Shown here in pieces: positions 9,345 through 18,995 of a stretch of 64,000 nt of DNA. Location of the stretch: contig NZ_CP128362.1 in the NCBI RefSeq assembly GCF_034274695.1, positions 7,876,501-7,940,500 on the forward strand, written 5' to 3'. This stretch comes from Chitinophaga sp. LS1. GTDB lineage: Bacteria > Bacteroidota > Bacteroidia > Chitinophagales > Chitinophagaceae. The translations under genes and the position numbers were made by a program. Position 1 is the stretch's first letter, and each line of letters opens with the position of its first letter. The notes below the pieces were generated by a model, which was given only the letters and a program-made list of their open reading frames with translations, was not told the DNA's origin and searched no databases.

Positions 9345-10223
9345 ATGACAGATGAGATCTTATTGGGCGAACTTACGACAGCGCTATCCTGCCAGTCAGG
9401 AGTGAAAATACACATTAATTGCGCAGAAAAAATATCCGGTGGAGATATTAACGAAACATATAAGCTCTCCACATCTGACGGAACGTTGTTTCTGAAAATG
9501 AACGATGCGCATATCTATCCTGACATGTTCCTGCGGGAACTGAACGGACTCAATATACTCCGTAATACCAATGCCATCTCTGTACCCAGGCCACTGGCCA
9601 CAGGTACCGTGGGAGACAAAGGTTTCCTTGTCACTGAGTTTATGGAAAAAGGCAGCGTGACGCCTGACTTCTGGGAAAACTTTGGTGCAAGCCTGTCAAG
9701 AGTACATCGCCAGACACAGACATACTACGGATTTCAGGAGACCAATTACATCGGTACCCTCAAGCAATACAATACGCCTTATAGCAGCTGGCCGGTGTTC
9801 TACGCATTTAACAGGTTGCAACCCCTGACCAGGGCTGCCTATGACCAGCAGGTGATGGACAAGGCAATGGTGGTACAGATGGAACACCTGTGGAAGCAGC
9901 TGCCAGGTATGTTTCCCGACGAAAAGCCGGCATTACTGCATGGCGACCTCTGGTCTGGTAACTTCATGGTGGGCAAAGATGGCAAGGCATGTGTGTATGA
10001 CCCGGCGGTATATTATGGAAACAGGGAAATGGATCTGGCTATGACCAGACTGTTTGGTGGTTTTGATACCCGCTTTTACTTCAGCTATCAAACCATGTAT
10101 CCGCTGGCTGAAGGATGGCAGTCCAGAATTGGTGTCTGCCAGTTATATCCGCTCATGGTGCACCTGCTCTTATTCGGAGGTAGCTATTATAATAATGTAA
10201 AGGAAATTCTTGACGAATTCTGA
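9345..10223 (+). CDS. Fructosamine-kinase-family protein
   Basis: A 292-residue protein-kinase-like enzyme. Visible motifs are SGGDINETYKL (the ATP-binding loop with the family's GGDIN signature), LFLKMN (catalytic lysine), LLHGDLWSGNFM (catalytic HGDLW) and YDPAVYYGNREMDLAM (Mg-binding DPA). The family phosphorylates ketoamines on glycated proteins or small molecules, leading to deglycation. Length is normal. Its stop codon directly abuts the stop of the convergent hybrid kinase, with no room for a separate terminator. Confidence 0.88.
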   Translation: MTDEILLGELTTALSCQSGVKIHINCAEKISGGDINETYKLSTSDGTLFLKMNDAHIYPDMFLRELNGLNILRNTNAISVPRPLATGTVGDKGFLVTEFMEKGSVTPDFWENFGASLSRVHRQTQTYYGFQETNYIGTLKQYNTPYSSWPVFYAFNRLQPLTRAAYDQQVMDKAMVVQMEHLWKQLPGMFPDEKPALLHGDLWSGNFMVGKDGKACVYDPAVYYGNREMDLAMTRLFGGFDTRFYFSYQTMYPLAEGWQSRIGVCQLYPLMVHLLLFGGSYYNNVKEILDEF

Positions 10224-12233
10224 TTACTGATAGATCTTCATTCTATCGTACTCTGCCTCAATAATTGGATAGAATTTTTCCACTTCTTCCGAAATATTGG
10301 CAAACAACGCATCTACCTCTTCAGGAGGCAGCGCTGTATTTGCATTCAACGTGTTTTCCAGATTCTGCATACGGGCACTAATCCATGTAAGTCCCACCAT
10401 AGAGAAATTGGGTTTCAGTTTGTGCACCTGAAATTTCAGGAGTTCCCAATCCCGTGCATTTACTAAAGCCTGAATCTTCACCAGTTCTTCCCTGATCGTT
10501 TTCAAAAATATTTCAAAGAGATCCGCCGCGTACGAAATATTGTTCTCATACAGGGTATTGAGGTACTTTACATCCAGGTCCTTATGGAACTCAAAACCAG
10601 ACGTGTTGTTTGTTTCTTCCATTATAAGTTCAGTTTCGTCTTCATTCAGGTATTTATTCAACACCTGTAACAATTGATCGGGGGTATATGGTTTCGTTAG
10701 TATATCGGTAATACCGGCCTGCCTTGCCTGTGTAAACGTACTTTCCATAGCGAGGGCAGTAGTGGCTACCAGTGGAGTAGCTACGTTCGGTTTATCTTCA
10801 TCTTCTCGGATCCGGCCAGCCAGCTCCAGTCCGTTGAGTCCGGGAATCCGGATATCGATCAGGACCAGGTCATACTGTCTTGAATTCAAAAAATAGAGTG
10901 CATCCGGCCCATTGGTGGCCAGCTGGTGCTCCACGTTATATTTTTCCAGCAGGCTGTTAATGTAATGAAGGTTCATCGCATTGTCCTCAATCACAAGTAC
11001 ACTTGATCCTGAAAAACTGGCCTGCTTACGGCGTGCTCCCGCTCCGGGCGTGGTGACGGCCGACTTCCGGGTATCGATAAAGGGCAGGTTGAACGAAAAA
11101 CAGGTATTGTAGCCCGGTGTGTCTTCCACACATATGGTACCTCCCTGTAGTTCAATCAGTTGTTTGGAAATGGCGAGTCCCAGACCGGTACCGCCATATT
11201 TTTCCCTGATTTCCTGTTCTGCCTGTTTATAATTTTTAAAGATCAGTTCCAGTTTGTCTTTACTGATGCCGATACCCGTATCACATATACGAAAGCGTAC
11301 CCACACTTTGTCATCCTGCCAGCTTTCAGGGGTCACGCGGATGGCAATCTCTCCTTCCGGCGTAAATTTTTCTGCATTACCTAACAAGTTCATTAGGATT
11401 TGGTTCAAAAGCGTATCGTCTCCGACCAGGCGATTCTGGATACGGGGATCGATGGTCGCAGAAATTTTTACAGGACGCTGACCCAATTTGAGCTCAAAAG
11501 TGTGCCGGAGAGATTGAACCAGGGCGGTGAGGTTAAACTCCCGCTGATTGACCTGAAACTCCCCTGCTTCGATCTTGGAGATATCAAGAATATCGGAAAT
11601 CAGTCCCAGGAGGATATTGGAACTATGTTTTAATATATTAATGTAGTCTTGCTGATGGCCGTCGAGGTTCGTTTCTTCCAGCAGGTGGGTCATACCGATA
11701 ATGACATTGAGGGGAGTACGAATTTCGTGGCTCATGCTGGCCAGAAATTCTTTTTGTGCACCCCGGGCCTCTTCAGCCTGCTGCCGGGCCTGCTCAAGGG
11801 TAGCCTGCTGTAGTTGCCTGCCGGAAATGTCGGTTACCTGCCACATGCTGCCGTTAAAGACCCCGTTGTGCCAGAGCGGCGTATAGTTCAGTTCGAAAAT
11901 GCGGCCGTCGGAAAAAAGGAGTTCCTGCCCAAAGTAGGGATTTTTCTGTGTTAACAGGTCTTCAACTGTGGCGAGAAATGCTTCAGGATTCCGGGCGCCC
12001 CTGGCCAGGTATCGGGCGATGGTAGCAAAGGGCAGATCGGGTACAAGATCAATATCTTCTCCTGTATATTGTTGAAATACAGCGTTTACCCATACGATGT
12101 GCTGCTCCGCATCGAGGAGAAGGATACCGGCATTGGTGTGCTGGAAATAAACGCTGATTGGCAGTGAAAATATGTCCGGCGGCGAAATGCTTCGGGTAAT
12201 GGGATGTTTTCTCGTACCTTTGATCCGGGCCAT
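10224..12233 (-). CDS. Hybrid sensor kinase: PAS-HisKA-HATPase-REC-HPt
   Basis: A 669-residue soluble hybrid histidine kinase. Domain order: PAS (about residues 25-135, with GILLLDAEQHIVWVNAVF), HisKA with SHEIRTPLN (about 170), HATPase with NAEKF, DTGIGIS and GGTGLGLAIS (about 290-395), a receiver domain with VLIDIRIPG as phospho-acceptor Asp (about 425-540), and a C-terminal HPt domain with VHKLKPNFSMVGL (His about 625). No membrane segments are evident, so it senses a cytoplasmic signal through PAS. All phosphorelay residues are present, but no output regulator lies beside it. Confidence 0.9.
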   Translation of the reverse strand: MARIKGTRKHPITRSISPPDIFSLPISVYFQHTNAGILLLDAEQHIVWVNAVFQQYTGEDIDLVPDLPFATIARYLARGARNPEAFLATVEDLLTQKNPYFGQELLFSDGRIFELNYTPLWHNGVFNGSMWQVTDISGRQLQQATLEQARQQAEEARGAQKEFLASMSHEIRTPLNVIIGMTHLLEETNLDGHQQDYINILKHSSNILLGLISDILDISKIEAGEFQVNQREFNLTALVQSLRHTFELKLGQRPVKISATIDPRIQNRLVGDDTLLNQILMNLLGNAEKFTPEGEIAIRVTPESWQDDKVWVRFRICDTGIGISKDKLELIFKNYKQAEQEIREKYGGTGLGLAISKQLIELQGGTICVEDTPGYNTCFSFNLPFIDTRKSAVTTPGAGARRKQASFSGSSVLVIEDNAMNLHYINSLLEKYNVEHQLATNGPDALYFLNSRQYDLVLIDIRIPGLNGLELAGRIREDEDKPNVATPLVATTALAMESTFTQARQAGITDILTKPYTPDQLLQVLNKYLNEDETELIMEETNNTSGFEFHKDLDVKYLNTLYENNISYAADLFEIFLKTIREELVKIQALVNARDWELLKFQVHKLKPNFSMVGLTWISARMQNLENTLNANTALPPEEVDALFANISEEVEKFYPIIEAEYDRMKIYQ

Positions 12234-12366
12234 TGGTTATGAATGGAAAGTGTACAGTGATACTGATTTTATACAGCACGAATATAATAATTAATTAATT
12301 GGTTTTCACTAATCTAGCTGTTAAAACCTGTTATTCGGGCGGATGTGAAAAAGCGAATGTAGGAAA

Positions 12367-12398
12367 TTTTTGCATTTGCAAATATTTGGTTACCTTTG
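12367..12398 (+). promoter_or_regulatory. Bacteroidota-type promoter for yceD-rpmF-plsX
   Basis: A TTTG element (12369-12372) is followed after 18 bases by TACCTTTG (12391-12398), a perfect TAnnTTTG -7 box. It places the transcript start near 12405, which argues for the downstream ATG at 12426 and against the in-frame ATG at 12396. Confidence 0.65.
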
Positions 12399-12425
12399 CA
12401 TCCCTCTAAAAGTGAGGATTTTATT

Positions 12426-12959
12426 ATGAAACAACTCCGTCAATTTGAAATTGCCTTTGTGGGGCTCAAACCCGGAGAGCATACATTTGAATACCAAGTT
12501 ACGGATAGTTTTTTTGAAAACTACGGACCGCAGGATTTCAGCGACTGTAACGCAACAGTAAAGCTGACCTTAGACAAGAAAAGTGATTTTTTCCTGTTAA
12601 AGTTTGAAATTGGCGGATCAGTTAGCGTAATTTGTGACCGTTGTGGACAACCATTTAATCTTCAGCTCTGGGACGATTTTACCCAGGTGGTGAAGATGGT
12701 GGAGAATCCTGAGGAGATTGAAGGTGATGAGGATCCGGAAGTATCTTATATTTCGAGAACGGAATCGCACCTGAATGTCGGTGAATGGATTTACGAATTC
12801 ATCAACCTGAGCATTCCTATGCAGAAGATACACCCGGATGTGGATGGCAAAAGCACATGTGATCCGAAAGTATTGGAAATGCTGGATCAGATGAACAAAC
12901 AATCTGACGCTCAGGACAATCCAATTTGGAAAGACCTGGACAAATTCCGGAGCAATTAA
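12426..12959 (+). CDS. YceD/DUF177 family protein
   Basis: 177 residues from the preferred start MKQLRQFEI. The ATG at 12396 would lie on top of the promoter. The central CDRCGQP and later STCDPKVLEML segments match the DUF177 pattern (one Cys pair conserved). In most bacteria this gene sits immediately before rpmF, as here; the family is linked to 23S rRNA accumulation and ribosome assembly. It is the first gene of a three-gene operon with rpmF and plsX. Confidence 0.82.
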   Translation: MKQLRQFEIAFVGLKPGEHTFEYQVTDSFFENYGPQDFSDCNATVKLTLDKKSDFFLLKFEIGGSVSVICDRCGQPFNLQLWDDFTQVVKMVENPEEIEGDEDPEVSYISRTESHLNVGEWIYEFINLSIPMQKIHPDVDGKSTCDPKVLEMLDQMNKQSDAQDNPIWKDLDKFRSN

Positions 12960-13025
12960 GCCTGGATTTTAAGGGAAAAGATACTTATTGAAACATTAAA
13001 CTAGGACAATTAAAAACTAAATACG

Positions 13026-13220
13026 ATGCCAAATCCGAAACGCAGACATTCTCAGCAAAGATCAGCTAAGAGAAGGACGCATTACAAGGCCTTTGCGGAT
13101 ACTTTAAGCACAGATAGCGCAACTGGTGAAGTGCACCTGAGACATCGTGCTCACTGGGTAGAGAACAAACTGTACTACAGAGGAAAAGTTGTATTGGAAA
13201 AACAAAGCAGCGCTAAATAA
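13026..13220 (+). CDS. rpmF: Ribosomal protein L32
   Basis: A 64-residue basic protein beginning MPNPKRRHSQQRSAKRRTH, the classic L32 start, and ending with HRAHWVENKLYYRGKVV. It is part of the large ribosomal subunit. It sits between yceD and plsX, the standard bacterial order. Confidence 0.96.
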   Translation: MPNPKRRHSQQRSAKRRTHYKAFADTLSTDSATGEVHLRHRAHWVENKLYYRGKVVLEKQSSAK

Positions 13221-13262
13221 TTTTACTATTTTTACCCCGAGCAAAGACAAATTTAAACGTTC

Positions 13263-14204
13263 ATGAGAATCGGGCTAGATATGATGGGCGGTGATTATGC
13301 CCCCGTCGAAGCAGTAAAAGGAGTAAAATTATTTTTAGATACTGTTGCAGCAGATGCACATCTGGTGCTGATTGGTGATGAGGTAGCCCTGGCTCCCTTA
13401 TTATCTGAAGCGCAGTTGGACCAATCAAAATATTCAGTTGTTCATTCATCCCAGGTTATTGGGATGAATGAACATCCTACCAAGGCGCTGAAGGAAAAGC
13501 AACATTCTTCTATCAGTATTGGGTTTCACCTGTTACAGAGCGGGAAGATTGATGCATTCATCAGTGCTGGAAATACAGGCGCTATGATGGTTGGAACATT
13601 CTATTCCATCAAAGCGATTGAAGGGGTTCAGCGGCCAACGATATCTACACCAGTGCCAAGATTGGACGGCTCTATCGGGCTGTTACTCGACGTTGGTATC
13701 AATGCCGATTGTAAAGCAGAAAACCTGCTCCAATTTGCAATACTTGGGTCTCTCTATTCCAAACATATCCTGAATGTAAGTAATCCTACTGTAGGTCTGC
13801 TGAATATCGGAGAAGAGGAAGGTAAAGGTAATCTGCTGGCACAAGCCACTTATCCTTTGCTGAAAGAACACCCTGGTTTAAATTTCATTGGCAATGTGGA
13901 AGGTCGTGATGTACTGACTGGCAAGGCTGATGTCATTGTATGTGAAGGTTTTACGGGTAATGTTGTACTCAAGATGGCTGAGTCACTGCACGATATAGCA
14001 GTACAGCGGAATATTAATGATGAGTACATGGACCGGTTTAACTTCCAGAGCTATGGCGGTACTCCTGTATTAGGCGTATCAAAGCCGGTGATCATAGGCC
14101 ATGGTATATCGAAAGATACTGCCTTTAAGAATATGATCGTGCTGGCACAACAAATGATCGAAACGAAACTGCTGGAGAAGATCCGGGAGAGTTTTGTGAA
14201 ATAA
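13263..14204 (+). CDS. plsX: Phosphate acyltransferase PlsX
   Basis: A 313-residue enzyme that converts acyl-ACP plus phosphate to acyl-phosphate, the first step of phospholipid synthesis through PlsY. Signatures are RIGLDMMGGDYAP at the start, HPTKALKEKQHSS, SAGNTGAMM, LLDVGINADC, LLNIGEEEGKG and VCEGFTGNVVLKM. Length is close to normal for the family. fabH, often next in this operon, is absent here; a terminator follows and then a convergent gene. Confidence 0.95.
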   Translation: MRIGLDMMGGDYAPVEAVKGVKLFLDTVAADAHLVLIGDEVALAPLLSEAQLDQSKYSVVHSSQVIGMNEHPTKALKEKQHSSISIGFHLLQSGKIDAFISAGNTGAMMVGTFYSIKAIEGVQRPTISTPVPRLDGSIGLLLDVGINADCKAENLLQFAILGSLYSKHILNVSNPTVGLLNIGEEEGKGNLLAQATYPLLKEHPGLNFIGNVEGRDVLTGKADVIVCEGFTGNVVLKMAESLHDIAVQRNINDEYMDRFNFQSYGGTPVLGVSKPVIIGHGISKDTAFKNMIVLAQQMIETKLLEKIRESFVK

Positions 14205-14234
14205 TTTACATCCTATTAGAACTAAAAATTATTG

Positions 14235-14262
14235 ATACCAGTCGCAAGGCTGGTATTTTTTT
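14235..14262 (+). terminator. Terminator of the plsX operon
   Basis: A 7-bp stem (ATACCAG / CTGGTAT) with an 8-base loop, followed by a run of T residues. Confidence 0.8.
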
Positions 14263-14273
14263 GCGTTGTTTAA

Positions 14274-14306
14274 AAACAAGGTCGGACATAATGCCCGACC
14301 TTGTTT
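14274..14306 (-). terminator. Terminator of the NtrY-like kinase gene
   Basis: A 12-bp inverted repeat (AAACAAGGTCGG / CCGACCTTGTTT) lies 3 bases past the stop of the minus-strand kinase gene. Read on the minus strand, a T-rich tract follows it. Confidence 0.75.
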
Positions 14307-14308
14307 CT

Positions 14309-17300
14309 TTATACAGGATTTGCCGCCAGCGGCAACTTTACATAAAATGTAGTCCCAACCGTTAACTGTGTCTCAAACCAGATCTCTCCCCTCGCCTGCT
14401 CCACAATATTCTTACACATTGCTAACCCTAAACCAGTCCCTGAATTCTTCGTCGTAAAGTTCGGTACAAATATCTTAGACTGAACCTCAGGCGGAATACC
14501 ATCCCCATTATCCGATACACTCACCACTACCCAACCCGGATCTACCTCCTCCATATTGATGGTGATCATCCCCTCTCTTTCTTCCGGTATAGCCTGTATC
14601 GCATTCTGCAGGAGATTTGTAAACAACCGGTTCATCTGTGTCTTATCTGCAAATACATAAAACGCATGCCCCGGATGATTGAACTGAATTGTACTATGTT
14701 CGTGGCTTTGGTACAGCTCTTTTAAAGAATGTAATACCTCATTCAGCATCAACACCTCACTATTCGCCTCCCCTATCCTTGCAAATGCAGAGAAATCTGA
14801 TGCGATATTCGCCAGGTGTTCTATCTGCTCTACCAACGTACGCGCTACATTCGTAGACAGCTGTTTTACATTCGGTGCATCATTATCTATCGCCCTTTGC
14901 AGATACTGAATACTCAGCTTCATAGGTGTGAGCGGGTTCTTGATCTCATGCGCCACCTGTCTCGCCATCTCTCTCCACGCCCCTTCACGCTCACTCTTTG
15001 CCAGTCTTGCCGCACTCACCTCGAGCTTTCTCACCATTTTATTGTATTCTTTTACCACGGCCCCGATCTCATCATCCTTCTCCCATTCTATCTCATCATT
15101 CTGCTGCCCTAAGCTCACATGTCGCAAGCGCTCTGTCACTAAGGAGAATGACTTTGTAATAGAGTTGGTAATTAATAATGCTAATAACCCTGCTATTAAG
15201 AAAATAAACGCATTGAAATTGATGAGCGCCACTAAGAAGTTGGAGATCTGCTGGTTCAATTCCGTTTGCGTTGCAAAATACGGTACATTCAGATAAGCGA
15301 AGATCTCTCCATTATTACGCAACGGTGCATAGCCAGATAAGTACCCCATGGAACCGATCTTCTCCTTCTGGATCCACTGGATCTTTTGCTGACGCCCCAG
15401 TTGCATATATGCATCCGGATTTATTTTTCTGGACAACAGCCCTTTCTCTGTAATCAGTGGCTGCGTTGTTACCTGCAAATTTCCATCCCTGTCATAAATG
15501 TTTATATCCAACGCCCGCTCATCCGCAATCTCTCCAATGGATTCTGACAAACTGGCCTGGAATATCGGATCATACAGATCCTCCAGGTCATCAAACATGC
15601 GTTGGTTCGCAAATACCTTCTCCACTTCATGCGTCACCTCATTGATCGTATGGCTCAGACGCTCCTTATTCTCCCTTTCAGAACGATCAATGAAGAACAA
15701 TACCGTGGTCAGACCTAAGATCACAAATGCAAATACCACAATGAAAATGATAGTCCCGGTTACCTTTCTTCTGATATTAATATTGACCAGTGATTTCAGG
15801 TTACCAATCCGCATTCTTGCTTTTACCAACAGATCCAGCACCCTGTAAATGGCAATGATCAACAGGAACAGGCAGAACATGTACGCAAAGAGCGTGATAA
15901 ATTCTATAAAGCTCCTGATCTCTTTCGCCACAATCACGACCTTGTCTTTCGAAGCTTTGTAGTACATCAGCGAATACCCATTCACCGTCTTCACCGTCAC
16001 TTCATCTGTAGGCATATCCGAATCGTACAACTTGACCGGAAACGAGTAATCATTGTTATTATTTACCAGTTGCCCCTTGTCATAAATCGCATAAGAATAA
16101 GTAGCATTAGACTCTTTTTCAGGGTCATAGATCTCTCCATCCACCAGCAATTCAGGATACAATCGTTGTGAATTGACCACCGCAGGCGTCAGCTCATATA
16201 CCAGGTAACCTGCCTTATCCCCATTGCGGTAAAAGTCTTTCTGACCTATATAACTATAATCATTGAATCCCCTTTCATTATAATAGAGATCATTCCCGAT
16301 CAGTTCTGATTCCACCAGCATCTTCCTGCTCAGTGAATAGAAAGAACTGGTGTCACCACCATAGATCGGCATCCCGTTCTCATCAAAAGCATAGATGTCT
16401 ACCTTAAATCGACCCAGGTATCCTTTAAAATATTTTTGCTTCAACTCATTCTCCAGCGTACTCCTGGGCATATTCCCCCCATTCGCCTGCTGAAAAAAGT
16501 ATTGTAACAGTTCATCCCGCTCCATCTGCTTTGTTACATCTGTGAGCAGCATTTCAAGATAAGGGTCCTTTTGTTTTGACAATTCTATCGCCATCCTCTC
16601 ACGCAGACTAAGCTCCTTCTGGTCGTTGTAATACACCAGCACCGCAGAGGTCGTGATCGTCAGCAAAAACAACCAGAACAAAAACGGCACTGTCGCCAGA
16701 CTATTCTCAAATTTAAACGCCAGTGCATCCAGCAGGATCACATAGATGATCAGCCATATCACCAAAGCAATGGAATAATGTATCTCCGGATTATGGATCC
16801 TGAACACCAGCCACACTACACCGACTATCGCCAGGAATACATACTTGGTACGATGCCTGAAACTGGTCAGCTCATTGAGCAGTGAATTCACAATCTGCGA
16901 AAAGAAGAGGAAGCTAAACGCGATGAACCCTAATATGATCGCACCGATGATGCTGTATTCATTCAGACTGAATGGATTCGCCACATCAAAAGAAATGCGG
17001 GAGTCGATCACCAGACTCTGAATGAGCTCAGACAAAAACTGTCCGACTACATACATGATATAACTACTCAGAATGATCACACCTCTTAGCTGCCATACAT
17101 TCTTCACCGGCGGCGCTTTGATCGATTTTACATGCTGCCTGAAAAACAGTAACAACCAAAACGTCAGCGATACATTCAGCAACAGGTCACCCAGCGATCG
17201 GAAGATCTCATCCTTTGCATAGATCAAAGGCGTGAAGATATTGAGTGTTCGCAGGTTGAAAGGAAACGGGTACACATAGCTCAGTAACCTGAATACGACA

Positions 17301-18079
17301 ATGACTGCCGCCAGGAACAGAAATCCATTCAGGGCGCTCTTCTGTCTTGCCAGAGTAGCGGCAAAGAGGTTGATGAAGATCAATACACAGATACAACCCA
17401 TTACTCTGAGTATGACACTCAGCAGGTTAGGTGGCTTGGTATCCAGCGTTCTGTCGTAGTGCAGGTAAAAAAGGATCAGCCCTTTGCCATTGAGTACGGG
17501 TATACCCGGGGCTTTGAGATTAATATTGTATTCCCGCCCCAGCGCAGGTTTATCATAAAAGTGATCGACCAGGTAATTGTTCGTAATACTATACTCCATC
17601 ATGACCGGAATTACACCGACCATAAAGCGTTCATGACCGGCCTCCGGACTAAATACCCGGCGGCACAGCACTTCATAATATCCGTTTTTTAATTTTACGA
17701 AGCGGTTTCCATCCACCAGCGGCACCTGCCATTCTTCCGGCGTCACCATATTGGTGCTCCAGAATACCAGCCAGCGGCCGGCCACACTGCTATCGTAGGC
17801 AAAAACATAAAAGTCCTTTGTATCCAGACTTTTTATTTCCTTCTCATTGTAATTGCGTGAAAAAAGATGGTTGAGCAGCAACTGATCTTTGATTATTTTT
17901 TCAAAGGACGCTTCCCGCTGGGAGATGCTTTTTTCCAGGCTGCGCTTCACTCCCATGGGGGAGGAATAGTAAGACCAGTAGTTACTAAACAGGAAGGAAA
18001 AGGTAAACAGCCAGGCTGCTACGATCAGTAGATATCCGTGTCGGATAAAGAAAAGCCGTATTTCTTTAATGTCTAACAT
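14309..18079 (-). CDS. Large membrane sensor histidine kinase, NtrY-like
   Basis: A 1256-residue kinase, unusually long. The N-terminal 450 residues contain a first TM helix (about 13-33), an extracytoplasmic segment and a block of many TM helices. A second extracytoplasmic region (about 500-720) and a further TM precede another periplasmic part (about 770-920). Then come a TM, HAMP (SLGQQNDEIEWEKDDEIGAV), HisKA with HEIKNPLTPMKLS, and HATPase with NLLQNAIQAIPE, DNGDGIPPEV and GTGLGLAMCKNI. The signal is unknown, and no cognate response regulator lies beside it. Its start overlaps mazG by 7 bases. Confidence 0.88.
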   Translation of the reverse strand: MLDIKEIRLFFIRHGYLLIVAAWLFTFSFLFSNYWSYYSSPMGVKRSLEKSISQREASFEKIIKDQLLLNHLFSRNYNEKEIKSLDTKDFYVFAYDSSVAGRWLVFWSTNMVTPEEWQVPLVDGNRFVKLKNGYYEVLCRRVFSPEAGHERFMVGVIPVMMEYSITNNYLVDHFYDKPALGREYNINLKAPGIPVLNGKGLILFYLHYDRTLDTKPPNLLSVILRVMGCICVLIFINLFAATLARQKSALNGFLFLAAVIVVFRLLSYVYPFPFNLRTLNIFTPLIYAKDEIFRSLGDLLLNVSLTFWLLLFFRQHVKSIKAPPVKNVWQLRGVIILSSYIMYVVGQFLSELIQSLVIDSRISFDVANPFSLNEYSIIGAIILGFIAFSFLFFSQIVNSLLNELTSFRHRTKYVFLAIVGVVWLVFRIHNPEIHYSIALVIWLIIYVILLDALAFKFENSLATVPFLFWLFLLTITTSAVLVYYNDQKELSLRERMAIELSKQKDPYLEMLLTDVTKQMERDELLQYFFQQANGGNMPRSTLENELKQKYFKGYLGRFKVDIYAFDENGMPIYGGDTSSFYSLSRKMLVESELIGNDLYYNERGFNDYSYIGQKDFYRNGDKAGYLVYELTPAVVNSQRLYPELLVDGEIYDPEKESNATYSYAIYDKGQLVNNNNDYSFPVKLYDSDMPTDEVTVKTVNGYSLMYYKASKDKVVIVAKEIRSFIEFITLFAYMFCLFLLIIAIYRVLDLLVKARMRIGNLKSLVNINIRRKVTGTIIFIVVFAFVILGLTTVLFFIDRSERENKERLSHTINEVTHEVEKVFANQRMFDDLEDLYDPIFQASLSESIGEIADERALDINIYDRDGNLQVTTQPLITEKGLLSRKINPDAYMQLGRQQKIQWIQKEKIGSMGYLSGYAPLRNNGEIFAYLNVPYFATQTELNQQISNFLVALINFNAFIFLIAGLLALLITNSITKSFSLVTERLRHVSLGQQNDEIEWEKDDEIGAVVKEYNKMVRKLEVSAARLAKSEREGAWREMARQVAHEIKNPLTPMKLSIQYLQRAIDNDAPNVKQLSTNVARTLVEQIEHLANIASDFSAFARIGEANSEVLMLNEVLHSLKELYQSHEHSTIQFNHPGHAFYVFADKTQMNRLFTNLLQNAIQAIPEEREGMITINMEEVDPGWVVVSVSDNGDGIPPEVQSKIFVPNFTTKNSGTGLGLAMCKNIVEQARGEIWFETQLTVGTTFYVKLPLAANPV

Positions 18080-18834
18080 TTTTTCGCTTCGTTCCAGAGT
18101 TCATCCATTTCACCCAGCGTCATTTCATCCAAAGATTTGCCTTTTTCGGCCGCTTTCTTTTCAATATACTGGAAGCGGCTGATGAATTTTTTATTAGTAC
18201 GTTCCAGTGCATTTTCTGCATCAATCTTCAGAAAACGTGAATAGTTGACCAGAGAAAAGAGTACATCCCCGAATTCCCCTTCAATTTCGTCGGGATTGCC
18301 GGTAGCCACTACTTCTTCCAGTTCCTGTACTTCCTCTTTCACTTTATCCCATACCTGTTCCGTGGTATCCCACTCAAAACCGACAGTTTTTGCCTTGGAT
18401 TGCAGGCGCATGGCCTTTACCAATGCAGGCAGGGATACAGGTACACCACTGAGTACAGAGGTCTTGCCTTCTTTCAGTTTCAGTTTTTCCCAGTTTTGTT
18501 TAACGGCATCCTCATCTTCGGCTTTGACATCGCCATAGATGTGCGGATGGCGGAAAATGAGCTTTTCACAGATGCCGTTGATCACATCTGTCATGGTAAA
18601 CTGCCCTTGTTCGGCGCCTATTTTGGCATAAAAAACGATATGCAGCAGCAGGTCGCCCAGTTCTTCCTTAATGGATTTCCAGTCGGAAGTGGTGATAGCG
18701 TCTGCCAGTTCATATAATTCTTCAATAGATTGCTGACGCAGGGTGTGGATGGTTTGTTTTCTATCCCAGGGGCATTTTTCCCTGAGATCATCCATAATAC
18801 TGAGTAGCCGTTCGAAGGCTGCGTTATTTTCCAT
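18073..18834 (-). CDS. mazG: Nucleoside triphosphate pyrophosphohydrolase MazG
   Basis: A 253-residue two-domain MazG. It starts with CPWDRKQTIHTLRQQSIEELYEL and carries the metal-binding EELGDLLLHIVFYAKI. A second repeat holds EGEFGDVLFSLVNYSRF, and the protein ends NKKFISRFQYIE. It hydrolyses NTPs to NMP and pyrophosphate and removes aberrant nucleotides. A TATATTTG box ends only 4 bases before this ATG on the minus strand, which could give a leaderless or nearly leaderless mRNA. It overlaps the downstream kinase gene, implying co-transcription. Confidence 0.93.
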   Translation of the reverse strand: MENNAAFERLLSIMDDLREKCPWDRKQTIHTLRQQSIEELYELADAITTSDWKSIKEELGDLLLHIVFYAKIGAEQGQFTMTDVINGICEKLIFRHPHIYGDVKAEDEDAVKQNWEKLKLKEGKTSVLSGVPVSLPALVKAMRLQSKAKTVGFEWDTTEQVWDKVKEEVQELEEVVATGNPDEIEGEFGDVLFSLVNYSRFLKIDAENALERTNKKFISRFQYIEKKAAEKGKSLDEMTLGEMDELWNEAKKC

Positions 18835-18920
18835 TTGTCAAATATAAGGAATATGTGTCCGCTGCTAATTTCGGGCCGAAATTTGAGGATATCCGGCCGG
18901 CCATCATATGTTAATTTCTT

Positions 18921-18954
18921 TTTGCTGATGACAAAGGCATTTTCTTTACATTTG
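18921..18954 (+). promoter_or_regulatory. Bacteroidota-type promoter upstream of tex
   Basis: TTTG at 18921-18924 and TACATTTG at 18947-18954 match the -33/-7 pattern, with spacing a little above the usual 19-20. The tex start codon is 41 bases further on. Confidence 0.5.
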
Positions 18955-18995
18955 TCGGCCGGTTTAATCACCGTAAAAAGACTAATTTTCGTTTC